A stretch of 64,000 nt of DNA from Stemphylium vesicarium (taxonomy: Eukaryota > Ascomycota > Dothideomycetes > Pleosporales > Pleosporaceae): positions 496,001-560,000 of the forward strand of contig QXCR01000006.1 in NCBI GenBank assembly GCA_004380135.1. The letters run 5' to 3'. The position numbers were made by a program, and so were the translations under genes. The notes under the pieces were generated by a model. That model was not told the DNA's origin and did not search any database. It was given only the letters and a program-made list of their open reading frames with translations. This document shows, in pieces, positions 35,538 to 47,343 of the stretch. The first letter of the stretch is position 1. Each line of letters begins with the position of its first letter.

Positions 35538-38007
35538 TTACGATACGACAATTCCACTGTGCTGCCTTACATCTTGACTGCTCGCTCCCACCCAAATCTT
35601 GTAGCTTCCTTTCTGAAGCTCCCAGCCTTGAGCTTCTACGTTCCAGATACTAAGATCGCGTCTATCCAAGGCAAACTCAACCCCCGTGCTCTCGCCGGGC
35701 TGCAAGAGACCCACACGTTCGAAACCTCTCAGTTGCTTCTCTGGAGCGTTTGGAACACCGAGATACAACTGCGCCACTTCGTGACCGGCAACTTCGCCAG
35801 TGTTGGTGATGTTGACAGTGGCCCGATAGATTATCTCCCAGAGCTCGGGGTGTCCTCCTTGTACGATAGGTACCGATGGTGACGGGAAGCGGGACAGCGA
35901 AGCATTGGAAACGGGCTCAATAACCAAGTTCGAATACCCAAAAGTTGTGTACGAGAGTCCGTATCCGAATTCGTAAAGCGGGGTGATGTTTCGCTTGTTG
36001 AAGTTGCGGTAGTCGATGTACAGACCTTCTGTGAAGTTGGACTGCAAGAAAGCGGGGATGGAGGGGTCGAAGGTGGAGTTTAGAAGAGTGCCATAATCCG
36101 ATTCCGAGCGAGCGACGGTATAGGGCAAGCGACCACTGGGGTTAACATCACCATAGAGTACATCGGCGATTGCATTGCCACTTTCTTGACCTGGAACACC
36201 AGCGAACAAGATGGCGGTGACATTTGGGTGGTCGTTCCAAGCATCGACGGTGCGGATGCCCGCGGAGTGGACAACTACGATGGTGTTGGAGCAGTTGGTT
36301 GCGACGTTTCGGACTAGCTGGTCGCTGAACTCGTCGGTAAGAGTAGTGCGATCGAAGCTCTCAGATGCGTATGCGTTGATGAAGACAAGGCATGCTTCAG
36401 CATTGGCGTATATAGTCGGATTTACACCCCAAAAGTCCCAGCGAAGTGTTCCACGGTTCTTGATCAGACGATCTTGTAGTGCTTTGAATGGGCTGATGAC
36501 ATATGGTGGCGTGCTGGAGCCAGAGCCACCGGCTGTTATCAGAGTGCCATTGAGTGTGTTCCAGCCAAAGTTTTCTTCGTATCCGCCACCAAATCGAGAC
36601 GGGTTGTTCCAGGGCTGCGCTTTTACTTCAGCATCATAGCCGTAGACGTTCAAGAAGCGAGGGTTACGCAATGGTAGTGTGTTGTTTATGTTCTTCACCA
36701 GTACCGTACCTGCAGCTCCAATCTCTCTGATCAAAGAAGCGTGGTCCTCAGTTACGTCGACGATCTCGTGCTCCACGTTGTACGGGTATACGCTGTTCTC
36801 GAAATCGAGCTCATCCTGGTTGAGGTAGTAGTAGGCCGCAAGTAACCGAGTGTTCATGTCGTTGAACCTTTCCGATGTCACAGAACCGTTGTTTACTGCA
36901 TCGGTGAGATTGTCGCCCCAGAATTTTGCGACTGGCATAACCACGTCCAGGCCAGCATTGGCTGATGCAACGCCGGCGTGCTGCGCGTCCCAATCGGATA
37001 CCACAAATCCTTCGAAGCCCAACTCGGTCTTCAAAACTCCGTTCATCAAAGCTGAGTTTTGGCAACCGTATCTGGAAATTGATTCACCGCGTTATTAATC
37101 GTTCACGCACATCTAAAACATGTGTTACTTACGAGTTGTTGATTCTCTGGTAGGAGCACATTACGGAAGCTGCTCCTTCACGGAGGGCATTCATAAAAGG
37201 CCAAGCATAGAGCTCGTGTATCGCGCGGTCGTCTACATTGGAGGAAACGGCCTCTCCTTCATCTCCTGGTCTTCGCCTGTATTCTTGCTCTTGTGCGAGC
37301 CAGTGCTAATCCCAACGTAAGTATTATGATGTTCACAATTTCATTCATTTGCGTGAACCTCTTACCTTGGGTGTGGCGATAACGCCTGCTTCTTGTGTGC
37401 CTCTGGTAAGTAGACCACCACCGACACCGTTAAGATAAGGATCTGCGCCCATGCCTTCCCAATTCCGCCCGCCTCGCGCGATTCTTCCGATCGGCCCAAT
37501 GAAAGGACCGAGAGCGACGTGAATTCCTTTTCCTTTGTATTCTCTGCCCAAGGCCTGGCCATATTGGAGCATGAGATTCTTGTCGAAGGTTGCTCCAAGA
37601 TGGATCCCAGCAGGAAATGCTGACACAAACTCCTGTCCACGAATACCAGCGGGTGCGTCTGCAAAGCAAAGCTCGGGAATATCAAGACGTGGCACTGCGC
37701 CTGTTTGTCCCACACATGGTCCGGTAACTCCATGAGTCAAGTTTGACTGCTCTTCTTGCGTCAATTGGGCTACTACAGCTTTTGCACGGGCGTATGCTGC
37801 GGCCCATGCAGCAGATGTCGACCCATTCCCTTGTGCTGAGTAGTTTTAGTATCCTGGGCTTGGACGCATACGAGCGTACTCACGAGTAGGATAAACTGGA
37901 GGAGAAAGCCCATACAAAGGGACTTCCGACTCTTTGGTGTACCCTTGAGAGACGGAGAGGCCAGGAAATAGGGCGATTCCCAGAGCAAGGGCACTAGGAT
38001 ACTTCAT
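35538..38007 (-). CDS. Secreted GH3 beta-glucosidase
   Basis: Four exons (37884-38007, 37366-37835, 37133-37305, 35538-37071), with introns of 48, 60 and 61 bases, give 766 residues. A signal peptide (MKYPSALALGIALFPGLSVSQG) is followed by the GH3 TIM barrel: GPCVGQTGAVPRL, LCFADAPAGIRG, ALGPFIGPIGRIARGGRNWEG, KHWLAQEQEYRR, VMCSYQRINNS. The nucleophile motif is GFVVSDWDAQH (Asp282). The alpha/beta sandwich follows, then a C-terminal fibronectin III-like domain (ITNTGEVAGHEVAQLYLG, GFERVGLLQPGES). The architecture is complete for an extracellular beta-glucosidase releasing glucose from cellobiose or other beta-glucosides. It converges on the rhodopsin-like gene; the broken GH5 gene lies upstream on the same strand. 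Confidence 0.93.
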
Positions 38008-38784
38008 GCTGTATACCTTGTTGATGTTGACCCAGAGAAGCGGGTTGCACGCGAGAGGAAGGACAGCAGAGATGGTCCTTCAATGAGCTTATGAAAGGTC
38101 TCGCACGCATCTCTCCGGCTCCATTTCTGATGTCATCATTGGAGAAAACTGCTTGTATTTGACCTCGTGACGAGGGCCCCCCGCAATGTTGCCGTAGTAG
38201 AAAGCCGTTCTCCGCATCGTGGCTTGGCGGGCAAGGTAAATAGCGGAGAATAGCGTAAACGGATCGAGATGTACCGATGGGATTGAATCGTAACGTCCGG
38301 GGACGTGCCGAAGCTTTACCGGGCGCGGCTGTATCCGCTACCGGTTCAAGTAGTCTTGTTGGCCTGATGCTAAGTATTCATTGGAAAAATGACATAGCTA
38401 CGACATAGAACTGGGACGCGACTAAGTCGGTCGTGAACACAAGAGGTTGGAGCGCAACAAGTCGAATCAGACGGGCCATCTCAACCGATTGAGGGATGCT
38501 AAAGCAACGAGCAACATATCACAGGGGCGTGAAGATCGTGAATCTACCAGCATGAGGTGCCTATAGTGTGCGAAATAGAAGGTGCATTATCGATACCAGC
38601 TAGCGCAGACTAAATTCTTGGCGTTCCCCAATGTCGCCTTAACTGGATGCGCCCAGCCTCACAGACTACAACCATAACGCTCTGCCGGACTGTAGTAGGC
38701 AGGCCGAAAGCCTAATGAAGTACGTGATCCACGCACAGATGAACGTTCTACTCTTTGTATCTGACGTCTACGACTCGGACAACT
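38008..38784. other. GH3 promoter region
   Basis: About 780 bases lie between the GH5 remnant end and the GH3 start, both on the minus strand. No gene is seen. Confidence 0.5.
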
Positions 38785-40038
38785 TCACTCGAAATATACA
38801 GCCCAACTTTGAGCCGCGGGAGCAGCATTCGCTGCAACGATTGCACCGGCCACATCACCCTTCGGACTATCCAATCCAACTTCAAACCCATCGTAACCAC
38901 AACTCTCCGGCGCTCCGGCCTGCGAACAATCTAGGCCAGGAATAACTTGCCAATACAGCTTCATTTTGGGTCAGCATGCTTTTCGTCGACTTGACTCAGA
39001 AAGCTTGCCCAGGGAACTCCGGCGTCATTGAAGACCTGGACCTGTGTATTGAAGGTGTCATCGAATTCTGTCGACACCCCCCGCTCCTCGATCATAAAGT
39101 TCTTCCCCGCAGCTTTTGCGCCTGTCAGGACTTCTCGGCCCCCAGTGATATAGTAAGCCCAATCGGATACCTTGCTTAGGTACCCCTGTAGGCTGATGAT
39201 GTCGATTGCATCGTACTGGATTGCCTTCTGAAGGTTATTGAACTCATGGTCCACCTATACACCCGGTGGCCACCTTGATCTTAGAAGACCTCAGCGCGGC
39301 CACATAGCCAATCGTCTGGATCGTTGTCGTTCAACTTATGAAGCTGCTTGATCAAGGGTTCGTTCTGGAAATCGAAAGCCATGATCACTTGATCCAAGTA
39401 CTTCCATTTCTGACCAAAGTTTGGTGAGTCATACTCAAGAATCGCCTTCAGACGTGCGTCGTAATCTACCTTAGCCACCGATGACGAGTAAAAGGAAGAC
39501 GCATTTGTATACTTTTCGCAATACGCGTCACAGGCCACATGGCCTGTCAAAAATTTGGCGTTATGAGGAGAGATGATGGCTTTCATTCCGTTATTGTGAA
39601 GGTGTTTCAGGGTGTCGTCGAGTGCGTTGAGAACCATGGGGTCATAAGTACCAATGGTCGACTCAAAAGGTGGAATCGCGTTGATGTTGGTGCTTCCTTT
39701 CAGACAACCCGTGTCAATGTCTGTTGCTGCTCATGCTCGTCAGCATTAAAACCTTCGCCCCTCCTTGGTTCTTGTTCCTTGGCTATGCGAAACCATCCAA
39801 AGAGACCTTATGGGAAGATAATTCAGAATCAGCACTCACTTCACAGTCTCAATACTTTGGCGCCCCGCCCTGCGAGCGCCTCTATATACGTCTTCTGCTC
39901 CGCCGCAGGTAGCGCATGAAGAAAGTATCCATTGCTCCCGGCGAAAGATGTCGAAGCCAGTCTCCGTGTAGTCGCTAAGCCGTCCACCACCCAGGTCAAA
40001 CTCCATAGAACAGTGGCAATTGTCGTGCACACATGCAT
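38785..40038 (-). pseudogene. Broken GH5 glycoside hydrolase (mannanase/glucanase-like)
   Basis: The pieces keep family order. The start is MHVCTTIATVLW (signal peptide), then FAGSNGYFLHALP and GAKVLRL. After an intron (donor GTGAGT) come GCLKGSTNINAIPPFESTIGTYD, AIISPHNAKFL and MAFDFQNEP, with the catalytic acid/base Glu. Then come KIKVATGCIGG, VDHEFNNLQKAIQ, IEERG (nucleophile Glu) and MKLYWQVIPG, ending WAVYFE-TGA at 38785. The frame is lost several times: a TGA at 39841-39843 where RLW is expected, one or two small deletions around 39245-39290 that put KIKVATG and VDHEF in different frames, and a one-base loss in an A run (plus-strand T run 38964-38967) before MKLYWQ. Both catalytic Glu survive, so decay looks recent. 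Confidence 0.82.
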
Positions 40039-40830
40039 TTTCAAAGCTATGAATAGGTTGGCACTAAAAGAAGATGTGTAGACTTTATGGTTTCGCTGGA
40101 ATAAAATGACCAACACCGCCACTAAGGAAAGCCTTTGTATTTGTCCCTAGTGGAAATGGATGCCATCTCCCCAGTGCTCAGCCTTGAATAACGCAATTTC
40201 ATGATACAAATAAAGGTATCGGGGGCAAGCTATTCAGCCATTCCAGCCCCCTAGCTACCAGAACTGCAGGATATCAATACTCTAACCTGAGCCTGCAAGT
40301 AGTCTAAACTTCATCCAGACGACTACGTTTCAGTAAGAGAGAGTACAATCAGAATAACCCGTATAAGTATGATCTATCCTTCTCCCCCACACACAAACAC
40401 CGCGATGATTGAATCCAATTGGTGGATAATAGAACTCTCGATAAGCGATCGCCGGATCTGGAGTACAGTGGATACGAGACGGAACGCCAGAGCCCCATCG
40501 ACATAATCTCACCACTGAGGCGTGTGTGTGGCGCATTACACCAGGTTAGCTCCCCTCAGCCTTGCGCGAAATTTAGAAGATATCTCTGCTCAGCTGCTCG
40601 TAGGTACTAATAGAAAGCTAAAACTGCACACCGAAATCCTTCTCGTGTATGAACGGGTTAGCGCCAGTCCATCCTTCTCATGGTGGAAATTGGTGAAGAT
40701 GGAAGCCATAGCCTTGTCACTCACCGCTACAAAACGCTCTCGCTAGCTCCTGAATTAGCTGCTACATCGTCCCTCGGTTTCCAGAAAACAAAAAGTTGTA
40801 GCACTCCAGTGTAAGACGCTAAAGCCTGCC
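40039..40830. other. Intergenic, GH5 remnant / Cys-rich surface protein
   Basis: About 790 bases lie between divergent starts. No gene or repeat is recognised. Confidence 0.5.
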
Positions 40831-41700
40831 ATGATGTTCCTAGCACGAGCCTTCACCGTTATTATTTTCCTGTTCGCCGGCATAGCAGTTACATCCGGAC
40901 GAACGAGCATCTTCATCGACCAGATTGAAGATTATTATCTCCTGGCAACATGTGCCGAGTCCGAGCTATCGACCATTGTGCGCAATATGGAATACGGATG
41001 TGGTGATGGCAGCCGGTACACGTCCTTTAGCTGCTTTTGCTACGAAAGCTCGGCCAGGTTCTCCGGCATTATTGGCGAAAATGTTGCTACAAAGTGCTCA
41101 GAGGATCCTTCTCAGAACACGAAGGCTTTGGAGGTATTCAACAGTTATTGCGAAATGGGACAGTCGAAGCTGGGCCAACAAGCAGGTGAGTCTCATTGTA
41201 AAGCAAGAAGAGAAGTGTAAAGAGGAAGTGGACTGACGTGTAACGTAGCAGATACAACAACAACAACAATAACAACAACGTCGTCTTCAGCGTCGCTCTC
41301 CTCAAAGTTTGCGGCGTCTCCCGCTTCAACTCCAGCTTCAACGCCCGCTACATCTACGCCCGCTTCACTAGCCGCTACACCAACACCTACCTCACCATCC
41401 GCTACATCCACTTCCGAACCAACCACATCATCGCAGCCCGCACAAGTATCCAAAGGCACCTCCAATACAGCCGCCATAGCAGCTGGGGTGGCGGTCCCAG
41501 TAGTCGTCTTGGCCTCCGCTTTTATGATCTTCTTCTTCTACCGACGCTCCCAAAATAAGAAGAACAAGAGTGTGCCTGATTTAGATACGTCGATAACAGA
41601 GCATCCTAAGAGCGCAACATATTACGAAATCGACAACGACACACAGATACGAGCAGAAGCGCCCGGAAAGCCTATTTCGCATGAGCTAAGTGCAGAATAA
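40831..41700 (+). CDS. Small Cys-rich single-pass surface protein (CFEM-like)
   Basis: Exons 40831-41185 and 41252-41700, with a 66-base intron (GTGAGT..CAG), give 267 residues. The layout is: signal peptide (about 1-23), a Cys-rich ectodomain with spaced Cys in LLATCAES, MEYGC, SFSCFCYES, VATKC and FNSYC, a Thr/Ser/Pro stalk starting with a Thr run, one membrane helix (AAIAAGVAVPVVVLASAFMIFFFY) with a basic stop-transfer (RRSQNKKNK), and a cytosolic tail of about 40 residues. The SCFC pair and stalk resemble CFEM-type ectodomains, but only six Cys are seen rather than eight. It could be a cell-wall sensor or an adhesion or iron-related protein; its function is not known. Confidence 0.8.
41254..41280 (+). 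repeat. ACA microsatellite in the surface protein stalk
   Basis: An ACA-repeat run just after the intron acceptor encodes a Thr run with one Ile. It is a likely length-variable site. Confidence 0.7.
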
Positions 41701-42054
41701 GCCGGGAAAGAGAGAAAAAGAGGCACCATAGGAAGAATAAGACGAGTGTTGTAATGATAACAGGCTTTCGCCCTTTGTTTAATCCTGCCTTTGGTACGAG
41801 GGCCTTTTCCATCAAGTGAACCGCCGTCCTGCGCTACTTACATGAAACTCACTTGGCGTCTACCCATCATGCGTCTCACTACCTTCACGTATTCAGGCAA
41901 GATGTGCACAATGTCATGCCAAATAGATAAGTTTTCGACTGAAGATCTCCCATCCTCATTCATCCATTCAACTCTTTGAACAGTCTGCTCAAGAGTTTGC
42001 TGCTGGCTTCACTTACGTAAGATCATCCTTTGAACCTGATAAGACAAAAGAAAA
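41701..42054. other. Intergenic
   Basis: No gene is seen. The region leads into the ATG at 42055. Confidence 0.5.
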
Positions 42055-42771
42055 ATGGCGTACAATCGTGGAATCTCGTCGCTGGAGTTTCTTCACGGTC
42101 ACTGCGAGACGTGCACTTGTCATCAGACTGCACCGCAAGGGCGATATTATTCTGAAGATGGCTGTCGGAATGCTCCAGCGGAACTATTGTACTCTGAGCC
42201 TGGTTTTCATTAAGGCCCTAGCGAAGAAGGCAAGGCGAATGGTAGAGTCGGCCCTGACGTAGGCGTTGCAGAAGTAGGATATTTGGCATTACATCAGCAG
42301 AGACCTCATGATCCGTCCCTTCCATCTCACCATCAAGTAAATCCAGCGCACATATCTCATCCCTTGCCATACCCCCTTAGTCTTCCACTCTCATCCTCTA
42401 TCCAGCACCAGCACACGTTCGTACCCGATCAAACCCCTCATGCCATCTCCCCACCCCACGGATTTTCAACCGACCCTTCCTACGCGCACCGACACGTCCT
42501 CCACTACATATATCAGGACTCGTCACCGACAGCGCGTCGGCCGTTGCTGATGAATGCTAGAGTGATTGAAGGCTTAGTTGAGCATACTGTTCCAAGAGCC
42601 TCATCTGACGACAACTCTGTCGAACTTCAGCAAACTCTACACCCTGTTCCTACAGTGCCTATCCAGCGGGAAAGCCCGAGCCCGTGGGGTATGATTAGGG
42701 AAAGAGTGAGGAGGGAGTTTCAAATCTTGAAAGAGACTTATGAGACTGGACCGTGGGAGTGGGACTTTTGA
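42055..42771 (+). CDS. Hypothetical protein, one internal TAA or an unrecognised intron
   Basis: From ATG 42055 a single frame of 239 codons runs to the stop at 42769-42771, with one internal TAA at 42211-42213. The N-terminal part (MAYNRGISSLEFLHGHCETC then TC) has a CxxCxC cluster. After the TAA the frame continues GPSEEGKANG, then a His/Pro/Ser-rich stretch and a conserved-looking C-terminus (WGMIRERVRREFQILKETYE, ending WEWDF). A 57-base in-frame intron at 42189-42245 (GTACTC..GGTAG) would remove the TAA, but its donor and branch are poor. A CAA to TAA change is the alternative. I do not recognise a family. No signal peptide or membrane segment is visible. Confidence 0.5.
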
Positions 42772-45700
42772 GGTGGGGGACTGCTATGTGCGATCGTGTC
42801 TTGGAGTTGGATCATGTCTTTTCGTGTTGTTTCATGCAGTGAAAACTTGACCCGTATGGGTTCAAGTTTCGTGTCAGTCTAGAGACAGTTTTAGAGACAT
42901 GTCTTCTGTCTTGTTCAGCGCACTTTCATGGTTTATTAGCAGAGTTAGTGTAAATGATAGGCAATTCGTCTACAACGATTTCGTGTTTCAGATGTCCAAC
43001 GTTTAAGCCAGTGAGAGTCTGACTCGTGCAGATGCCCTGTCGTACATGCAGTGACTAGCAGTCGATTTTCTCCCCGCAAGGCTGGCATACACTAAAGACT
43101 CGATACTTCCAGAAGCCGCTCCTAGCGGTGAGTAATCAAGCAAAAAGCAAACCCTTGTCTCCTTGTACCCGTGCCGGTGTGCAGCGGCTGCCGGTCAAGA
43201 GACCTAGTGCATATCGAAAAATTGCTTGCATAAGTAGTGTGCGTGAGCTCGCACCTTTTCCGACGGACGTACGCCGTGGCCCCACCGCCAACGCATGCAC
43301 ACGCCCTCAACACCAGCTTCGAGATCTCACGATGTACGGTGTGTTATACCCGAGGTTCCACTATACCCGAGGCTCGGGCGAGGTTGGTACCACGGCTGGC
43401 CCACTAGCTCCTGACGTGGTGTGACCTCGTGCCAAGTGCAGAGTTCATCTGCTGGTTTGCATGGAAAACTTTTCCTCCATGTTGGAAGACCCTGAAGAGG
43501 GCCGGGCATACTAGGCGGAAAATTTCACGTGGAAGAAAAGTGAAGATTCTTTGAAATTGCAACATGGCGACCAGGGTCTGCTTGCCTGGTACTGATTCTG
43601 CGCATTAGTGTGCAAGACAGAATTTTCGCGCGATCTACTGAACGATTCCAGGGCTTCGTGCGATGACTAGAAGCTTCATGCAGGACATGTGCTGCCTCGG
43701 TGCGGGTTGATACATGGATCGATGCCACTTGTGTAAACACACATCGTGAATTTTTTTTCTCGGCTATTCAAAGACTGCGAGCCGAGCATCGATCTCGCCG
43801 ATGGAGAGTCAAAACCGAGATCTTAACAGTGCGCCTGTCGCTTGAGGCTTGTACCGAACTCCGAAATGACAAACAAAACGGCAGCCTTACCCGCGGAAGC
43901 CGTTACTATCATACAAGAGGTGATCGTCATGTGATCGTCCATATCCGGAAAGGTCGTCGATCCCAAGAGGTGGAAGGATAAGCTTCCGCTCCGGCGTGCG
44001 AGGAGAGCGTGGGTGTGTCCGAGGAAACCGGAGCGAGAGTGAGAACGATAATGTTGTCATAGACCCTGCGTTTTGACAGCTGACAGACATCATCATTCCA
44101 TCGCGTCGAGCATGCTTATCCATGCAGACGGGTCGAAACCTGGATGAGTGATCGTTGCTGCTGATACCGGACGACCTCGGAAGAGACTGGAAGTGATTAT
44201 CGCACTTGTGTGGACGTGAGATGTGAGATGAGGGGAAATGAGGAAATCCCCAGAGCTTGTGTGAGATATGCTGCAATGTGCTGATGCATCTCTTATGATG
44301 TTATCGCCGGGCGTTGTCTCCGCCCCGATCTAAGACCGGCCAAACCCCACGGAGAGCGACGTGATCTACAGGCGATCGCTGATGCGAAGCGATTGGAGAG
44401 AGATTAGACGAGACGTCAAGCCATATCTTACTCATCCCTGGCCTCGATGAAGGTGGGCAGTTATGCCGACCTTGATTGCATCAGGCGGTTGATGATGAGA
44501 GATATGCATCGCTGTAAACCTCGAGGGTTCAATAGCGTCAAAGATCAGCAATGGCGTTTGTTGAGCGTGGGGATAGCGGTCTGTTTCAGCGCAATAGTAG
44601 GTCGCTTGGTTGAGCGGCGTCCACATTGTTGGCGTGAGGCGGCCATGTTCGCGTAGATGATGTGAGGGTCAGATCGGGGCTGCCTGAGGCGCACAGCATT
44701 TCCCTGTTTGGGCGACCGACTTCCTTGATTGGCAATAACATGTCAGGTACCAAACATCAGGTTTGCAATTGGGGCGTTGCTGGGGAGGTCGCGGCCCGAA
44801 GGTAAGAAAATGCGCTGAGTTGGCAGGCCAGCTCAGCAGTCGTTATTGCAACGAGTGGACGAGGCGCGTTTGGTGACGAGTTAGGAGAGGGGAAGAGGGA
44901 AGAGGGACGAGGGTCTCGCTTCACTCAAGCCCTGTGTATTGCGTATAGCGAGATACGCGCAAACATGAAATTTATTTGTTTCACTTCAACTGTAGGTGAG
45001 CCAGTCTTTGCGCAGCATCGCATAAGTAACTCGGTTGCACTGGCAAGAGGATGATGCCTGCATGAATTCGACGTATCAAAGAAATGTGCCTCATCAATTG
45101 AAGGCGGCGGCTACACCGCTGCATGGCCGCCTGTACCGACGCCGAAACGCCCCCGAAACTCGTTTCGATTGCGCACAGGACAGTTTTGAATCAAGTTATA
45201 GGCAGCAGATTTGATCTGGAGCATGTTTGATCCCTATGCTATCTTGTTGTTTCGAAAAGTACATGCGCGGAGGGACCATGCCGGTATCGCTGTGGAGCGT
45301 GGGGAAAAGGAGAGATCAGCGCTGTAACTTCCCTCTTCAACTTGTGACAGTGTGGAGACGGGAGTCCTTGCTCAGATCCGTCCAGAAGACTTCACGAAGC
45401 GGAGACGGTGACAGGATCCCATGGTGCGCTTGTCAGCAAACGCTGTCAAGTGCACTGAGATGAAGAGTGCAAGCGGATGATGGCATGCGGTTACGATGCG
45501 GATCATCGCAACTCAGGAGTTCCGCTCCGTCGTGCCTGTCTGCCCGCGTTTCGCCCGAGCGGAATAACGAGGCAGCCGTCCTTTGTCGAGTTCCTAATGT
45601 GTCCGACCGGAACTTTCCAAACTCCGAGAGTCTGTCCAACCCACGCACAGCGTCCGCACACTTCTCGGACGATCACTCTGGGAGGAGACCGACTTGATCC

Positions 45701-46584
45701 TGACCGGCTGCTTGCGGCATACGTGTTTGCATGCGCCCTTTAGCCAGGCAGACGTTCTAGGTCATCTGGCGGTGCGTGGGGCGGTGCCAATCGGTGTACG
45801 CAAGCGAGTTCGCAATGCCTAATCTTGTGCTATGCGGGGACACGAATGTTGTGGAGGAACAAGACATATGCCTCACCGGAAACATATTTTCATCAGGCAA
45901 GCGTTGCGACGGATGCGTAGCTCAGCTATGCGAGGCGCATTCGGCGAAAAGCCGCCGCGATGCGAAGTGTTCGCCCTACCTGCGGGAGCATGCGTGCGAG
46001 GTGCGAGGGCCAGGGTCCGCCGCACTGGCCAAAAGTCGGTCAACCCAAAAATTTCCAGCGCTGCAGAGGTGTGGCTGGCCGAATTTCGCGGAGCATGCAA
46101 TGGGAGAGCTACATGGCGCCGTTTGCAGCCGATGTTTCGCAATACCTTGCCTGCTGAAGACTGCCCGCTTAGTCCCGCATGTGAAGGACACCTGTGACCC
46201 GTGGTGTGTGATTAGCATGCAGCATGCAGAGATAGCAGAACGTCACCTGAGGAGCATGTGGAGAGTGATGTTGGGGGTTGATGATCACGATTGATTTACT
46301 AACTATGGCAGGAGTCTCGACCAATGGCCCTCGGGAGAACTCAAACCGCCTGTAACAAAATTGCCCCAAAGATCCTCCATGTCCATTTGTCCATCCCAGT
46401 ACTTCAGAGTAGAGTAGCTTCCTAATGTCGTCGCGAAAAGATCCAACCGCCGTGCGGTAAATGCTAGTAAAGAAATAAGAAAAGGATATAGTGCTCAGAA
46501 TATGCCACGCTATGCTGTAAAGGACTCGCTCGCTGAAAATGCTGTATCAAAAATCATAAGGTCGGAACATGTTGGTGTGCTGGC
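42772..46584. other. Gene-poor stretch, 3.8 kb
   Basis: No gene, RNA gene or transposon is recognised. The small frames overlap on both strands and lack domain features; the longest, at 45776-46294 plus, starts with GTG and is Cys-rich but unconvincing. Base composition is not obviously AT-rich, so there is no clear sign of heavily mutated repeats. Confidence 0.45.
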
Positions 46585-47343
46585 CTAATAACTTGAGATG
46601 AGCGGCGTAGTGGTGTCCATGAACAGCGGGTGGTCGTCCTCCATGTATTGTGCTTGTGACTTGGCGTCATAGAAGGTGGTAGTGAGCATTGCTTCTTTGT
46701 CGGAGAAGTTGAGGCTTGCTTGTGGTGGCGATGTGGGTGGAGACTCGTCGTCAGACTCTTCCTCGAAGGTGAGCTCGGGTGGTGATTGGGATTGCGATGG
46801 TACTCGTGTAAGCGCGAGCTCTGAGTCGTCCTCCATATCGTCGTAGAACTCCTCCTCGTCCTCAGAGTAATCATCCTCGTCAATCTCCATTGTGCTGATC
46901 TGAACCGGTGACTGGGCGATGCGACGGGGCATGGGGATCATGTCGAAGTCGTCGTCGTTCTCAGACTCGGAATCGGAGTAGTCGTCCTCAACTGCCTCTT
47001 CGGTGATGGTGTCGGCCCATTGGATGTGTCGGGACTCTTCAGTCTTGGAGGCCTTGGCCATGGTCTGGTTGAACCATTGCTCTTGCTGGCGTTCGGCGTC
47101 TTGGAGTTCGACCATAAGGCTATCGAGGAGGTTTGCGTGTCCGACAAGAAGGCGGAGGTCGTGGTCGGCCCTGCATGCCTCCTTGCCCAGCTTGGAGCGG
47201 GCGGAGGCAGCGATGTAGTAGGTTTGGGTGAGAGACATCTTTTGCTTCTTCTGTGGTGGTGAAGAGATGAAGTGCGAGCGAGTAGTCTCAGCCGTGAATG
47301 GCTCGAAGGATGTTTGGATACGAAGGTGTGATGAGGAAGGCAT
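46585..47343 (-). CDS. Conserved acidic fungal protein, function unknown
   Basis: A single exon of 252 residues starts at MPSSSHLRIQTSF; a shorter start at MSLTQTYYIAAS (47238) is the better conserved-looking one. The N-terminal block (SLTQTYYIAASARSKLGKEA, then DHDLRLLVGHANLLDSLMVEL) is helical and looks like the conserved core. It is followed by HIQWADTI, several Asp/Glu/Ser-rich acidic runs, and a short motif LALTRVPSQSQSPPELTFEE. No membrane helix or catalytic motif is visible. Similar ascomycete proteins with this N-terminus are, to my knowledge, uncharacterised. The acidic tracts suggest a nuclear or chromatin-associated partner protein, which is only a guess. Confidence 0.75.
   Translation of the reverse strand: MPSSSHLRIQTSFEPFTAETTRSHFISSPPQKKQKMSLTQTYYIAASARSKLGKEACRADHDLRLLVGHANLLDSLMVELQDAERQQEQWFNQTMAKASKTEESRHIQWADTITEEAVEDDYSDSESENDDDFDMIPMPRRIAQSPVQISTMEIDEDDYSEDEEEFYDDMEDDSELALTRVPSQSQSPPELTFEEESDDESPPTSPPQASLNFSDKEAMLTTTFYDAKSQAQYMEDDHPLFMDTTTPLISSY

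Noticed and set aside
39255..39289. A 35-base GT..AG intron that would join two GH5 pieces.
   Set aside because: It is too short for a spliceosomal intron in this window (48 or more elsewhere), and it would remove the conserved KIKVATG strand, which is present in another frame.
42028..42045. CCTTTGAACCTGAT resembles the 3' conserved part of a TPP riboswitch.
   Set aside because: The partner CTGAGA and GGGTGC motifs and the following helix are absent, and the sequence moves straight into an A-rich leader and ATG.
45776..46294. A 172-codon Cys-rich plus-strand frame in the gene-poor region.
   Set aside because: It starts with GTG, overlaps several equally long frames on both strands, has no signal peptide or regular Cys spacing, and no splice signals connect it to other frames.
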